A DNA stretch of 64,000 nt from Ascidiimonas aurantiaca (GTDB lineage Bacteria > Bacteroidota > Bacteroidia > Flavobacteriales > Flavobacteriaceae). The DNA lies in the NCBI RefSeq assembly GCF_037646345.1, contig NZ_JBBEWR010000016.1, forward strand, positions 1 through 64,000. The letters are read 5' to 3'. The notes below the pieces were generated by a model. That model was given only the letters and a program-made list of their open reading frames with translations. It did no database searches and was not told the DNA's origin. Shown here piece by piece: positions 44,914 to 53,651 of the stretch; position 1 is the stretch's first letter; each line of letters begins with the position of its first letter. The position numbers and the translations under genes are program-made.

Positions 44914-45231
44914 TTAAAATATATTTTCAATAATTACCATAAGAATACTTAATCCACAAAGAATATAGGCAATCCTTTTATTTAAAGGCAATATCACAAT
45001 GGTTAGGGAAAGACCAAACATTAATACCATTAGAAAGGTAACCAAACCGGTCCAAAACCCTAATTGTAAGGTTAACAAGATGATGGAAATAATGAAAAAT
45101 ACATAGGCCATTAATCTTATATATTTTTTTTTGAGAGGTACCTTTACTCTCTGGCGTGATAAAAATAACGGGCTATACTTTGACTTACTGTAAAGAAGTA
45201 AACAACCGAAAAGGACTAAAATAATTGCCAT
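44914..45231 (-). CDS. DUF3325-like small membrane protein
   Basis: 105 aa with three helices (about 1-14, 37-58 and 62-84) and a short basic loop (RQRVKVPLKKKY). First gene of the iron-uptake operon, just downstream of a Fur-box-like site. Position and size match the DUF3325 proteins that accompany PepSY proteins. No catalytic residues are apparent. Confidence 0.75.
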   Translation of the reverse strand: MAIILVLFGCLLLYSKSKYSPLFLSRQRVKVPLKKKYIRLMAYVFFIISIILLTLQLGFWTGLVTFLMVLMFGLSLTIVILPLNKRIAYILCGLSILMVIIENIF

Positions 45232-45264
45232 AAACTTTTGTAAACATTTAAAAACAAATGTACA

Positions 45265-45295
45265 TTTTTATTCTTATTTAGAACAAATAAAAATA
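45265..45295. promoter_or_regulatory. Fur-box-like site upstream of the iron operon
   Basis: On the minus strand it reads TATTTTTATTTGTTCTAAAT, continuing AAGAATAAAAA. It shares about 20 nt with the perfect repeat at 42882-42920 (one difference) and the 13-mer TCTAAATAAGAAT with the feoA upstream region. It lies 34 bp before the DUF3325-like start. Confidence 0.6.
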
Positions 45296-45300
45296 AAATT

Positions 45301-46009
45301 ATAGAGCCATAGTGGTATATTGGGTAACAAAAAAAATTTGGAGAAGGCAGTTTTGGTAAAAGGATTTTTGATTCCTGGCCGAAAAGCCGGTAAAATGTTT
45401 TGTAAAAGCATGAGATCTTAACAGTTCTTAAAACGATGCACTTCTACTAAAACTTACCAAGATCCTGAAAATTATTAAAGGACCAGGTTATACATAAGAA
45501 CTCGATTTTTCATTAGTAAAACTACTAAAGGACGGGATCGCTAGAAAATCGAAATATGATTCTTTCTGTATCTATAAGAGTTAAAGACTCTTCAGCGTTT
45601 CATTACTGCCGGAAACTACGAAGGCGTAAACTATTAAATTGATATACTTTAGGGAGGTAAAAACGAAAGTATTAGAGGAAATACCGTCTATATTACAAAT
45701 ATGAGATTAAAACTAATCTGCACTAACCACCGCATATTGATGAATATGTTGGGTAAAATTATTAGATTTCACTTATTGAGAATCTTAGGGTTTGGAAAGA
45801 TCGTATGAGTAACATAAGCTGTAATACACTAATAAAAGTTTGCATCCGGAAAACACCTTAAATTCTAGACTTCACAGGTTTTAGGTATTACCAAAAGCTG
45901 GATTCACAAAATCACTTGGTTTTAAATAATACGTTTTGCTTCATGCTTACATATTATGTTTTGGGCCTAATAAGGATTAAACCCAAAACATAACTTCTTT
46001 CTTTTTGGT
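45301..46009. other. non-coding region, possibly a decayed gene
   Basis: About 710 bp with no intact ORF. In the plus strand around 45460-45720 the frame is open for 20-25 codons at a time between single stops, and the text is less AT-rich than a usual spacer. This suggests decay of an old gene, but I cannot identify it. Confidence 0.3.
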
Positions 46010-46270
46010 TTATTTCATCTTTAAAATGAATAAAAAAAGTATCACGGTTATAGAGGCCGAAAGAAAAAAAGTAGTTGAACTGAAAGTGCCAGTCAACCAA
46101 TTATGTGCTAGTTTGCCCATAAGTTTCATAGGATGGTTGCCATAATAATTATATTGGTATTTTTCAATCATTCGATATCTATACAGCCCCCGAATGCTTC
46201 CTATTATAAAGTGGATGCATAATAACAATATAATTATGGATTCTGTATTTAAATACCAAAATATTACCAT
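46010..46270 (-). CDS. small membrane protein downstream of prohibitin
   Basis: 86 aa with hydrophobic helices at ~9-26 and ~64-84 and a Tyr-rich basic middle (YRYRMIEKYQYNYYGNH). The ATG overlaps the stop of the prohibitin gene by one base, so they are co-translated. No family recognised. A partner of the SPFH protein is plausible. Confidence 0.65.
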   Translation of the reverse strand: MVIFWYLNTESIIILLLCIHFIIGSIRGLYRYRMIEKYQYNYYGNHPMKLMGKLAHNWLTGTFSSTTFFLSASITVILFLFILKMK

Positions 46271-47118
46271 TATTTGTTTTTTATAGCAGCGCCTACTCCA
46301 ATAAAAGGAATTGCCCCCGCCCCTGTTACCTCAGGTAGGATACCGTTCCATTTTTCTATGGCCTTAAGGTTCGCCTCTATCTTTCTGAGTTCAATAAGGT
46401 CTGGTGAAATATTCATTTTTTGTAACCGTAGTGCCTCAGCTTCGGCTGTTGCGGCTGCAATGGTTTGTTGGGCTTCAACCTTTATCCTGTCTAGGTCCCT
46501 TTTTGCTTTAAGTGCATTTTGTTCGGCTGTTTGCTTAGCTTCAATGGCGTCTGTAAAGGTTTGGGAAAAACTAAATGAGATAATCGAAAAAGCATCTACT
46601 GCTATGTTCGATGCAAGTAATCTTGATGTAAGTGCTTGTTGCATTTCGGTACTAACCGCCGGTCTTTTGGTAATCAACTCTTCGGCCGTATATCTGGCCG
46701 ATACGGCTTTCATTACCTCTTGTATAGCAGGGTCAATAATACGCTCCTTAAATTCAACCCCAATAGTTTGATAAACCAAATTGGCTTTATCGGGTATGAT
46801 ATGATAGTTAAGAGCTACAGATAAATCTACATCCTGCAAATCGGAAGATGAAGAGGCCGCATCTGTCATGGCCTTTTGAATTTTTACATCCATTAGAATG
46901 ACGCTTTGCACTATGGGTATTTTGAAATGGATCCCTTCATTCAACACATTGTCCTGTACGGCACCAAAATTCTGGACAACGCCTCGCTCACCTGCACCAA
47001 TTTGAACCCATGGTTTAAAAGCAAACACCAGTACTACCAGTATAGTAATAATAATAAGATTTCTCCAAGGACCTTTTTTAAATACGTTTTTCACCTCAGT
47101 CATAGGGTCATTATTCAT
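46270..47118 (-). CDS. prohibitin-family SPFH/band 7 protein
   Basis: 282 aa from the ATG at 47118; the open frame extends 90 bp upstream but without coding character. A membrane helix at ~20-38 (LIIITILVVLVFAF) precedes the SPFH domain (GERGVVQNFGAVQDNVLNEG, VDLSVALNYHI), then the long Ala/Glu-rich coiled coil (TAEQNALKAKRDLDRIKVEA). It forms membrane-bound scaffold rings, commonly stabilising proteases or lipid domains. No protease gene is adjacent. Confidence 0.93.
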   Translation of the reverse strand: MNNDPMTEVKNVFKKGPWRNLIIITILVVLVFAFKPWVQIGAGERGVVQNFGAVQDNVLNEGIHFKIPIVQSVILMDVKIQKAMTDAASSSSDLQDVDLSVALNYHIIPDKANLVYQTIGVEFKERIIDPAIQEVMKAVSARYTAEELITKRPAVSTEMQQALTSRLLASNIAVDAFSIISFSFSQTFTDAIEAKQTAEQNALKAKRDLDRIKVEAQQTIAAATAEAEALRLQKMNISPDLIELRKIEANLKAIEKWNGILPEVTGAGAIPFIGVGAAIKNK

Positions 47119-47607
47119 AGTAATATAGTAATTAAGTTTAATCATAAAGATAGGATTTCCTATGTATGGGTATATTATATTAATTCGTGCCAATCTTACA
47201 TAAATCACATATTGTTTAATAGAGATATAATATCTTTTGGTTTAGGCCCTTTAAGTTTAAAGTTTAGTGTTTGGAAAAAGTAATTCTGAGAGAAAAGAAA
47301 ACACAGGGCCTTTGGCCTCTGGCGAAAGGCTATTCTTAATCTAAAAGGCTTTCTGAGCCATTAGCAAGGGGTTTTTAAGAAAGGTAACTACTATATGACA
47401 TTCTGGATTTTAGAAGGATATTAGCTGCAGATGGGCAGCGTGATATCGCTTATCATAAAATAACTTGTATTGCTTATTTTATCTGTCTTAGCGTTATGTT
47501 AAACTTACCCTGGTCACGTAATGCTTTAACTATCTTTACTTCTTATTATATATGTATATAAGGAGGCGTATTGCTCCCATCACATATAGTTAAATTGAGA
47601 AGGAATT
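47119..47607. other. intergenic region, nothing clear
   Basis: About 490 bp upstream of the prohibitin gene. It contains scattered short palindromes and an open-frame shadow, but no credible gene or RNA. A promoter for prohibitin (leftward) and one for the small ORF at 47608 (rightward) are expected. Confidence 0.45.
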
Positions 47608-47730
47608 ATGAAACAGACAAAGAAGGTATCTGAAGACAAAAACCCCAGCATTGGCAGGTCATCAACCCGTCATGAAAGTTGGAAAAATCACAGAAGGCAT
47701 ACCGCACCAATGCTAATGCGGTTTTCTTAA
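47608..47730 (+). CDS. possible 40-aa basic protein
   Basis: An ATG at 47608 preceded by GAGAAGGA 5-12 nt upstream encodes a 40-aa, Arg/Lys/His-rich protein (starts MKQTKKVSEDKNPSIGRSS, ends APMLMRFS). A perfect terminator begins 16 nt after the stop. Good spacing and a dedicated terminator argue for expression, either as a protein or as a small RNA. No family. Confidence 0.4.
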   Translation: MKQTKKVSEDKNPSIGRSSTRHESWKNHRRHTAPMLMRFS

Positions 47731-47745
47731 GGATAATTAATTTTA

Positions 47746-47770
47746 AAGAGGGCTTTTGCCCTCTTTTTGT
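47746..47770. terminator. intrinsic terminator
   Basis: AAAGAGGGC (47746-47754), loop TTTT, GCCCTCTTT (47759-47767), followed by TT. A perfect 9-bp stem that can act in both directions: for the small ORF at 47608 and for the VanX-like operon ending at 47889. Confidence 0.88.
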
Positions 47771-47888
47771 TTCATAATATAAGATAATTATATCGAGCAA
47801 GTGCCTTTTGGTTCTAGCAGGAAAACCAATCTAAAGGTATTGTAGGCAGTAATCAAGCTCTTACTTTTCGTTCTATGTGTTGGCACCT

Positions 47889-48563
47889 CTAAATTATGGG
47901 CCCATATATGGCATATTCCTTTTCTTTTTCAATGGCCCAAATAACGTTGCCGTAATCAAAATGCCAATACTCCTTCAAATCACAAACAAAATCTTCATCT
48001 TCAAACAGACTGATTAGGAGTGCCCTGTTTTTTTTCACTTCAGGGCTAAGATCTGGATAGTAAGGATAGCATTTTTTTGAAAGATAAATTTCCAAACCAT
48101 TATTAGTTCCAAAATCCATGACACTATTTTCAAATTTGTCATAGATCAAAGCATCTACGGCGCCACCTGTAGCATGCATAGACATTGTTGGAGGGGCAAT
48201 AAAATAGCTTATTATGTCTTTGATCTCAATGTTAGATTTTTCGGGATGTTTTTTCTGGAAGTATATAAATTTAGAATCCCATAAAAGTTTTTGATGTTCA
48301 TAAGACCTCCAGGCAGAACGAATAATCAAAATTTTATTTTGTCTATTCAATTGTTTACTGATTCGGCCTATTTTTATCAGTATGTCTTCTCTAACGAGAT
48401 ACTTATAGTCTTTTGATATTGAAGGTTCAAAGATCAAATTAAAATTTGTATCCATCAAACTCACTAATGGTGAATGGTTTTCCCGAACCCAAATGGAAGG
48501 CACTAAAAGTTTATTCTGAAGGTCTTTTGTTTCAACCGCCTTACAATACGCTTGTATATTCAT
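47889..48563 (-). CDS. D-alanyl-D-alanine dipeptidase-like M15 peptidase (VanX/DdpX-like)
   Basis: 224 aa from the ATG at 48563. Zinc ligands His130 and Asp137 lie in SMHATGGAVD, His201 in EYWHFDYGN, with the general base Glu198; the Arg of IRSAWRSYEHQ (~82) matches the transition-state Arg of VanX. No signal peptide, so it is cytoplasmic. It would release D-amino acids from D,D-dipeptides. It overlaps the racemase gene by 23 bp. There are no VanA/VanH genes, so vancomycin resistance is unlikely; D-amino-acid salvage fits better. Confidence 0.87.
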   Translation of the reverse strand: MNIQAYCKAVETKDLQNKLLVPSIWVRENHSPLVSLMDTNFNLIFEPSISKDYKYLVREDILIKIGRISKQLNRQNKILIIRSAWRSYEHQKLLWDSKFIYFQKKHPEKSNIEIKDIISYFIAPPTMSMHATGGAVDALIYDKFENSVMDFGTNNGLEIYLSKKCYPYYPDLSPEVKKNRALLISLFEDEDFVCDLKEYWHFDYGNVIWAIEKEKEYAIYGPII

Positions 48564-49626
48564 GAAAATTGATGATATTTTTAGAGATATTTCTTGAGTG
48601 TAAAGCTTTTGACAAGGCACTATAGTTTAGATGGAATGCTACGGCATCTCCCAGTTTTAATTTTGCCCTGGTATTGTCTATCACGACATGATCACTACTG
48701 GCACCTAAAATGGTCATTTTTTGTTTTGGGATAATTCCTGAAACAGCAACGTCTTGCATTCCAATCGCAAGAATGGCTCTATCCATAAATCCTTTATTCT
48801 TAAACCTGGGAATATCACCGCTGGCATTTTGATATACTTTCCCATAGGGTTGTGACGGTTTTCGTTTGGCTTCAATAACCTCAGCCAGTAAGGTAAAATT
48901 ATCCGTAAAAAGTCCGGGTATAGGTTTTCTACAAAGTGCTTCTCTACCTAAAAAAATAGATTCACCCAATCGCAGGTTATTTATTCTACCCACATCTTTT
49001 GAAGATGTGAACCAGTTGTAATTTGCAGAATTTCCACCAGACACTATTTCCAGGGTAATTTTGAATTTTTCTTCCAAGCGGATGGCTATTGAAGACAACT
49101 CGTTCATTTTTTGAACGTCGGGGCTTATTCCGCCAAAGCATGCGAGGTTTGTTCCTATACCTAACAAGGTTAGACCTTCCAGGTTTAGCACCTGCTTTAC
49201 AAGTGTATTCATTTCCGAGGGCATAACCCCCTCTCGCAGGTCACCAAGCTCTACCATTAAGATAACCTTATGTATTACATGGTTTCTTAAAGCACATTCC
49301 GAAAGCTTTTTTAGAACTATTAATTCGGAATTTAAACTTATGTGCGTATGAATAATAACGTCTTCCACCTGGCTGAGCGCAGGTGTTCTAAGCAACAGGT
49401 ATTGTGCCCGGATACCCGCTTTTCGGATTTTTATGATATTCAAAATGCTAGAATCTGCAAGAATTTCAATACCATTTTTAACTAAGACGTCGGCAATTAC
49501 GGGGTCGCCCCCAACCACTTTGGTTACCCCAATTATGTTTATGCCTTTAGAGGCATACAGTTTTTTTAATTGTTGTACGTTGTGCCCAATCTTTTCTAAA
49601 TCAATATCAATTCTGGGGAGGTTCAA
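48541..49626 (-). CDS. PLP-dependent alanine/ornithine racemase-family protein
   Basis: 361 aa. The N-terminal alanine-racemase barrel begins PRIDIDLEKIGHNVQQL. The PLP Lys is expected at Lys36 (GVTKVVGG). Further segments are GNSANYNW (phosphate-binding region) and RLGESIFLG. The length and the missing tight match to Alr suggest the ornithine/lysine racemase-like branch. It starts inside the DUF1611 stop (ATGA overlap). It probably interconverts an L- and D-amino acid supplied or consumed by its neighbours. Confidence 0.9.
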   Translation of the reverse strand: MNLPRIDIDLEKIGHNVQQLKKLYASKGINIIGVTKVVGGDPVIADVLVKNGIEILADSSILNIIKIRKAGIRAQYLLLRTPALSQVEDVIIHTHISLNSELIVLKKLSECALRNHVIHKVILMVELGDLREGVMPSEMNTLVKQVLNLEGLTLLGIGTNLACFGGISPDVQKMNELSSIAIRLEEKFKITLEIVSGGNSANYNWFTSSKDVGRINNLRLGESIFLGREALCRKPIPGLFTDNFTLLAEVIEAKRKPSQPYGKVYQNASGDIPRFKNKGFMDRAILAIGMQDVAVSGIIPKQKMTILGASSDHVVIDNTRAKLKLGDAVAFHLNYSALSKALHSRNISKNIINFHEYTSVL

Positions 49627-50702
49627 ACCAACACCGGCTCTCTTTTTAGTTCTGGAAATGTTTTGATCAACTCTTTTACCAGTTTATCACATCCATGCAG
49701 GAGCACATCGGTAACAGGCAGGTTATATTCTGATTCGTACTGATTTATTGTACGGTTCACTTCAACGTGGGTCATGTTTTCATGATTAATGGTAATCGCA
49801 ATAACCGTTGATTTGGAGAATACCTCTATCATTTCAATCTCGTCTGCCAGATCTAACATTGAGATTTTGGGGAAGTCGCAGTAACTTTTTCGTTTTGGAG
49901 GGTGTTGTATGATAATTGCATCTGGCATTGAACCACGTAGAATAGCACTTGAAGATGTAAATGCAGGATGGCTTAAAGCTCCCTGACCTTCAACTACAAT
50001 GATATCTGGTTGTTCCTGCTCATAAGCATTTAGGATGGCATTTTCAACTTCACCGGTGGCAAACCCTGATGTTAATACATCTATGGCCACTCCGTATTTG
50101 GAGCCTTGGAGCAAGCCTGTTTGACCAGTGGTCACAAATACGGCCTTCAGATCTTTATCCAGTAATGCCTGTACTAAGAATAATGCGGTAGTTCTTTTGC
50201 CAACGGCGCAATCGGTACCCATTATTGCGATTACCGGAACTTTTACATTTCGTATGCGTCCTGAAAAATTATGGAGATTTTTACGTGCTGGAGGTTTTCT
50301 TACGTCTTTTATAGTTACACCATATTTAAGCGCCATATTGGTATATTGAATGTTGTCGTTAAAAAACTCAGGAAGACCATTAATAATGTTCATCCCACTT
50401 TTCATAGCGGTAAAAATAATTTTTTGTTGTTCATTGTTTAAAAACGAATCTAGCGGGGCAATACCATAGATGAAGTATTCAGGAACAGTATCTAATGTTT
50501 CTAAAGCATGCGCTATACTTTCGAAAATAGGGATTCCATTTCTTACACCATCAAGATGTTGACCCGCGTCTTGACCTTTCTTAGAGCTATCTACAATTCC
50601 AACAATGGTGTACCTTTCCGATTGCCGAATAAGCCCATTAGCTACTTTGCCATCTACATTACCAAATTCGTTCTCGCAATAAACTAATGTATTTGCTTTC
50701 AT
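49623..50702 (-). CDS. DUF1611 / DgcN-like P-loop protein
   Basis: 359 aa. An N-terminal Rossmann-like part (~1-130) is followed by a P-loop domain with GTDCAVGKRTT at 162-172 and VVEGQGALSHPA (~235). DUF1611 proteins include DgcN, which acts on D-glutamate in a catabolic pathway together with DgcA. Here the partner is a PLP racemase rather than an enolase-type epimerase. Central member of a six-gene operon. The exact substrate is inferred. Confidence 0.9.
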   Translation of the reverse strand: MKANTLVYCENEFGNVDGKVANGLIRQSERYTIVGIVDSSKKGQDAGQHLDGVRNGIPIFESIAHALETLDTVPEYFIYGIAPLDSFLNNEQQKIIFTAMKSGMNIINGLPEFFNDNIQYTNMALKYGVTIKDVRKPPARKNLHNFSGRIRNVKVPVIAIMGTDCAVGKRTTALFLVQALLDKDLKAVFVTTGQTGLLQGSKYGVAIDVLTSGFATGEVENAILNAYEQEQPDIIVVEGQGALSHPAFTSSSAILRGSMPDAIIIQHPPKRKSYCDFPKISMLDLADEIEMIEVFSKSTVIAITINHENMTHVEVNRTINQYESEYNLPVTDVLLHGCDKLVKELIKTFPELKREPVLV

Positions 50703-50713
50703 AAGTTTTTGTC

Positions 50714-50920
50714 TTAAGTTTTCTGAATTAATGAGGTGTCATCGCAATATTTTAATTCTTTATCAAAATACACCATTTCATTTGCCAAAGGATCATTTTG
50801 AATCTTGCAGTAATACACTTTGCGAGTGTATAATCGTACAACCAGAGATACCGAAGGCCTTACTCTAGCACAAACAACATCTCCTATTTTGAACCTGTTT
50901 TTCATTTTATTCTTTTCCAT
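50714..50920 (-). CDS. small hypothetical protein (68 aa)
   Basis: 68 aa with an SH3/KOW-like beginning (FKIGDVVCARVRPSVSLVV) and a strand-rich, Tyr/Cys-containing middle. It lies 11 bp before the DUF1611 gene and 35 bp after the cupin gene. No family assigned. Operon position and even codon use support it as real. Confidence 0.7.
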   Translation of the reverse strand: MEKNKMKNRFKIGDVVCARVRPSVSLVVRLYTRKVYYCKIQNDPLANEMVYFDKELKYCDDTSLIQKT

Positions 50921-50955
50921 AAGGTACAGGGTATTTTAGTATTAGAAAGAATGGC

Positions 50956-51288
50956 TTATTCACTTTTTATAGTGGTGCAGATCATTTTGAATTTATGATT
51001 TGCTTCAATGGAGCTTTTAGCATGTCCCGGTATTAATATGGAATCTCCCTTTTGCATAAAAGAAGAGTTATTATTGATAACAACTTCTGCTTTACCCTCG
51101 ATTATGTAAATAAATCTCAAAAAAGGAGATTTCTCATACGATTGCACTTTGCCATAATCAAATACAAAGACCTGTATCATACAGTTGTTCTCGACTTTTA
51201 TATTTTTTACCATTATTGCATTAGAACTATAATCTAGTGCATCTGTCAAGTTAAACGTTTTGGCTTCTTCAAATTCACCTTGTTGCAT
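50956..51288 (-). CDS. small cupin-domain protein
   Basis: 110 aa beta-barrel: IQVFVFDYGKVQSYEKSPFLRFIYIIEGKAEVVI, then the second half MQKGDSILIPGHAKSSIEA. Only one clear metal-ligand His (GHAKS) is seen, so metal binding is uncertain. It may sense or bind the operon's small-molecule substrate. It lies 24 bp downstream of the Lys-rich small gene. Confidence 0.82.
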   Translation of the reverse strand: MQQGEFEEAKTFNLTDALDYSSNAIMVKNIKVENNCMIQVFVFDYGKVQSYEKSPFLRFIYIIEGKAEVVINNNSSFMQKGDSILIPGHAKSSIEANHKFKMICTTIKSE

Positions 51289-51312
51289 TGTAATGTTTTA
51301 AGGTTAGTTCTC

Positions 51313-51429
51313 TTATTCCGACCTGTTTTTGGCGTCTCGTTTCGCTTTTTTCGCAGCTTTCTTCTCTTTAGGGGTACTAGAGGGCGGGGTTTTTCCTGAT
51401 TTCGGTTTTCCTTCTTTTTCTTTTGACAT
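51313..51429 (-). CDS. 38-aa Lys-rich small protein
   Basis: The frame from the ATG at 51429 encodes 38 aa. About a third of the residues are Lys/Arg (starts MSKEKEGKPKSGKT, has KEKKAAKKAKRDAKNRSE at the end). A longer frame in another phase over the same DNA is a shadow. It is the first gene of the D-amino-acid operon, 24 bp before the cupin. No family; similar short Lys-rich proteins are known in Bacteroidota from memory. Confidence 0.6.
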   Translation of the reverse strand: MSKEKEGKPKSGKTPPSSTPKEKKAAKKAKRDAKNRSE

Positions 51430-51536
51430 AATTTAAGTTTTATTAATTTATTGCAAGGAAATAGCAAGCACCAAGATTGTTTACTAAAAGCACAAAACCA
51501 ATAGTTACTATGAGACTAACCCATTTGCTTTTCATG

Positions 51537-51573
51537 AAAAAAGAGCAGTGTTTTTTAGTTCCTGCTCTTTTTT
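51537..51573. terminator. terminator between the AraC unit and the D-amino-acid operon
   Basis: AAAAAAGAGCAG (51537-51548) pairs with CTGCTCTTTTTT (51562-51573). On the minus strand it ends the AraC transcript, 108 bp before the operon's first start. Confidence 0.85.
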
Positions 51574-51669
51574 GGGCCTCTAAATAATTTAAAAGCCCTT
51601 ATCAATAAACAAAATTAAGTTCTCTTTCACTTTACATTTTGAATACCCAGTGTTTGATGTTACCTAAAG

Positions 51670-51825
51670 TTATTTTTTGATTCTGATCAAATGGAATCTT
51701 AGTTTTTTCTGTAATTCATTCTCCCTTATAGTTTGTGGGTTTCCACTATCAAATATGGGTCTAAAGGCATCTATTATTTCTTTTAGAATACTATAAACCA
51801 AATTGTTCTTCTTAAATAAGTCCAT
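51670..51825 (-). CDS. possible 51-aa protein downstream of AraC
   Basis: From the ATG at 51825 a 51-aa frame encodes a helical N-terminus (MDLFKKNNLVYSILKEIIDA) and a basic end (KKLRFHLIRIKK). The frame is open further upstream, but that part looks non-coding. It lies between the AraC stop and the terminator. No family. Confidence 0.3.
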   Translation of the reverse strand: MDLFKKNNLVYSILKEIIDAFRPIFDSGNPQTIRENELQKKLRFHLIRIKK

Positions 51826-51930
51826 GCGTTGGGTGTTTTGAATACTATTGATTAGAGTCACAACAGAACACAAAGGTGCGACACAACTACTGGAATTTTG
51901 CTATATAAATATCGGTAAACCTTACATATA

Positions 51931-52491
51931 TCACAGGTTCTCCAAATTTAGCTGTCTTTTTTTCTTCATCTTTTTAAAAAAAGAAGGTGTGAGACCTGTA
52001 ACTTTTTTAAATTGGTTTGACAAATGGGATGGACTGCTGTAGTGAAGCTTATGGGAGATCTCAGTTAGATTGAGTTCGTCATATAGCAACAATTCTTTTA
52101 CTTTTTCAATTTTATGCTTGATGATATAATGTTGTATGGTGATTCCCTTCACTTCGGAAAATGTGTTAGACAAATACATATAATCGTATCCCAGTTTCTC
52201 GCTTAAATATCCAGAATAATTAGTTTTTGGGATCTCATCAGTATGATGAATCATTTCTATAATAGCTATTTTAATTCGTTCAATTAGGATACTTTTCGTA
52301 TCATCTAGCAACTCAAGCCCTGATTTAAGAAGGTTTTCCTGAAAAAGAGTTCGTTTGTTTATTGAGATTTCTTTTGGAATTTCAACTACTCCAAGATCCA
52401 TAGTGGTATAGGTTATGTGCAATTTTTCGAGTTCTTCCTCTACCAGCATTTTACAGCGTTGACTAACCATATATTTAATGTATAATTTCAT
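51931..52491 (-). CDS. short AraC-family transcriptional regulator
   Basis: 186 aa. A short N-terminal domain (MKLYIKYMVSQRCKMLVEEE) precedes the AraC DNA-binding domain (~85-178: LLYDELNLTEISHKLHYSSPSHLSNQFKKVTGLTPSFFK). This compact form, without a sugar-binding cupin, is common in Bacteroidota, often near mobile or resistance genes. It is upstream of the D-amino-acid operon on the same strand but has its own terminator. Control of that operon is plausible, not shown. Confidence 0.92.
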   Translation of the reverse strand: MKLYIKYMVSQRCKMLVEEELEKLHITYTTMDLGVVEIPKEISINKRTLFQENLLKSGLELLDDTKSILIERIKIAIIEMIHHTDEIPKTNYSGYLSEKLGYDYMYLSNTFSEVKGITIQHYIIKHKIEKVKELLLYDELNLTEISHKLHYSSPSHLSNQFKKVTGLTPSFFKKMKKKRQLNLENL

Positions 52492-53184
52492 GTATTAAGT
52501 TTAATATCCTGGTAGATATTCAAGCCAGTGCTCATAAAAAATAATGATCCTTTATATCCTAAACACCTGATAGTTAAAAAAGTTTTTCTATTTTAATTAG
52601 TAAATTCTGCAATACTATGCTTCCTGTTTATTAGGCCAAAAGAGGTGCTTTTTTCAATAATTCATTTCTGTAGGGTCATAGACAATATGATCTCAAAACA
52701 TACGCATTGGCTCTTACCTTTTAATCCGTTTATCCGGAACATCTTTTTGTTAAGTCTTTAAGATATCAAATAGATTTTTGTTCCCTGTTTATTTCCAATA
52801 TACCTTTTTATCCCCAACAATCCAATTTATCTTAAAGATTAAGATTGCTCATATATAATTGAATTTAAAACCAGATTTGCCGTACTAAACATAAAACCTG
52901 CCTGGAAGGCTAACCATTAATCTCAAATCACTTGTAAACTGCATGTGTTTACAATTACTCCAAAATTTCCTGACTAGATATCTATTTCACGTTCTAAGTA
53001 CAACAAAAACCATAGATTTTATAAATCTTGTTTAGAAAAGAAAAAACAATGCAAGAATGTATTAATTAAAGGCCTTTCGTAAGCAAAAACCCATAAATGA
53101 AAATTATATATAAAGATCTCGATTTAAAAAAATATACTTTTAAAATAAAAAAACAGTTACGCTATCGTGACTACCTTTTTTTAA
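52492..53184. other. intergenic region, nothing clear
   Basis: About 690 bp, AT-rich. It contains the AraC promoter side (52492-52600) and otherwise no credible ORF, RNA gene or strong repeat. Confidence 0.45.
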
Positions 53185-53225
53185 GCCCCCTCTTGGGTTC
53201 GAACCAGCCCCCCCCTCTGATTAAC
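53185..53225 (-). pseudogene. degenerate 3' half of tRNA-Asn
   Basis: On the minus strand this repeats the tRNA-Asn sequence from the anticodon (GTT) through the T arm and acceptor: GTTAATCAGAGGG, then TGGTTCGAACCCAAGAGGGG, with about two extra bases in the variable region and one T-loop change. The 5' half is missing. It is 1.4 kb from the intact gene, on its 3' side. Confidence 0.7.
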
Positions 53226-53591
53226 GGTACTCAAAAGTGTAGTTTAAAAAATGTAGATTCTTGTAAATTAGTAGATTATGAAAAATAAATATTTTGAAGA
53301 AGGTGTATGAACTCCTGGTTTATTTCCTGATCTTAGTTTTAGGATCTTGACCACTTGGGTCTCAGAAAATCAACTTCTCTTTACGTCTTTAAATTTACAG
53401 TTCATATTCACGTTTTTAACCGTAGCGGTTTTTAGGGATACTTATACACTTTATAAAAGCGCACCACAGGAAATTTCAATCTGATGGATAGAGAAGATCA
53501 CTAACTTGTCCGATCGATGTGCCATTCCTTTCAGTAGTTTCAGCACCTTTGTTTTTGTGGTAGTTTTTACTGCTGGCATTTTATACAAGTA

Positions 53592-53618
53592 AAAAACGGG
53601 TCGTCTGACCCGTTTTTT
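53592..53618. terminator. strong intrinsic terminator
   Basis: AAAAACGGGTC (53592-53602), loop GTCT, GACCCGTTTTT (53607-53617), then T's. On the minus strand it follows the lipoprotein stop (53652) by about 35 bp; on the plus strand no gene precedes it. Confidence 0.88.
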
Positions 53619-53651
53619 GATTTTTTTTTTCCCTGGGAATATTAGCGAACA

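Noticed and set aside
47889..48563. VanX-like gene as evidence of vancomycin resistance
   Set aside because: No VanA-type ligase, VanH dehydrogenase or VanRS system nearby; it is linked to a racemase and DUF1611 gene instead.
51246..51467. 73-codon minus-strand frame with extreme Lys/Arg content
   Set aside because: It is an out-of-frame reading of the 38-aa Lys-rich gene and the cupin start; the 51313-51429 frame has a better start and stop context.
53097..53288. 63-codon frame ending in LVDYEK
   Set aside because: It runs through the degenerate tRNA-Asn fragment, which explains the unusual Pro/Gly segment; not a protein gene.
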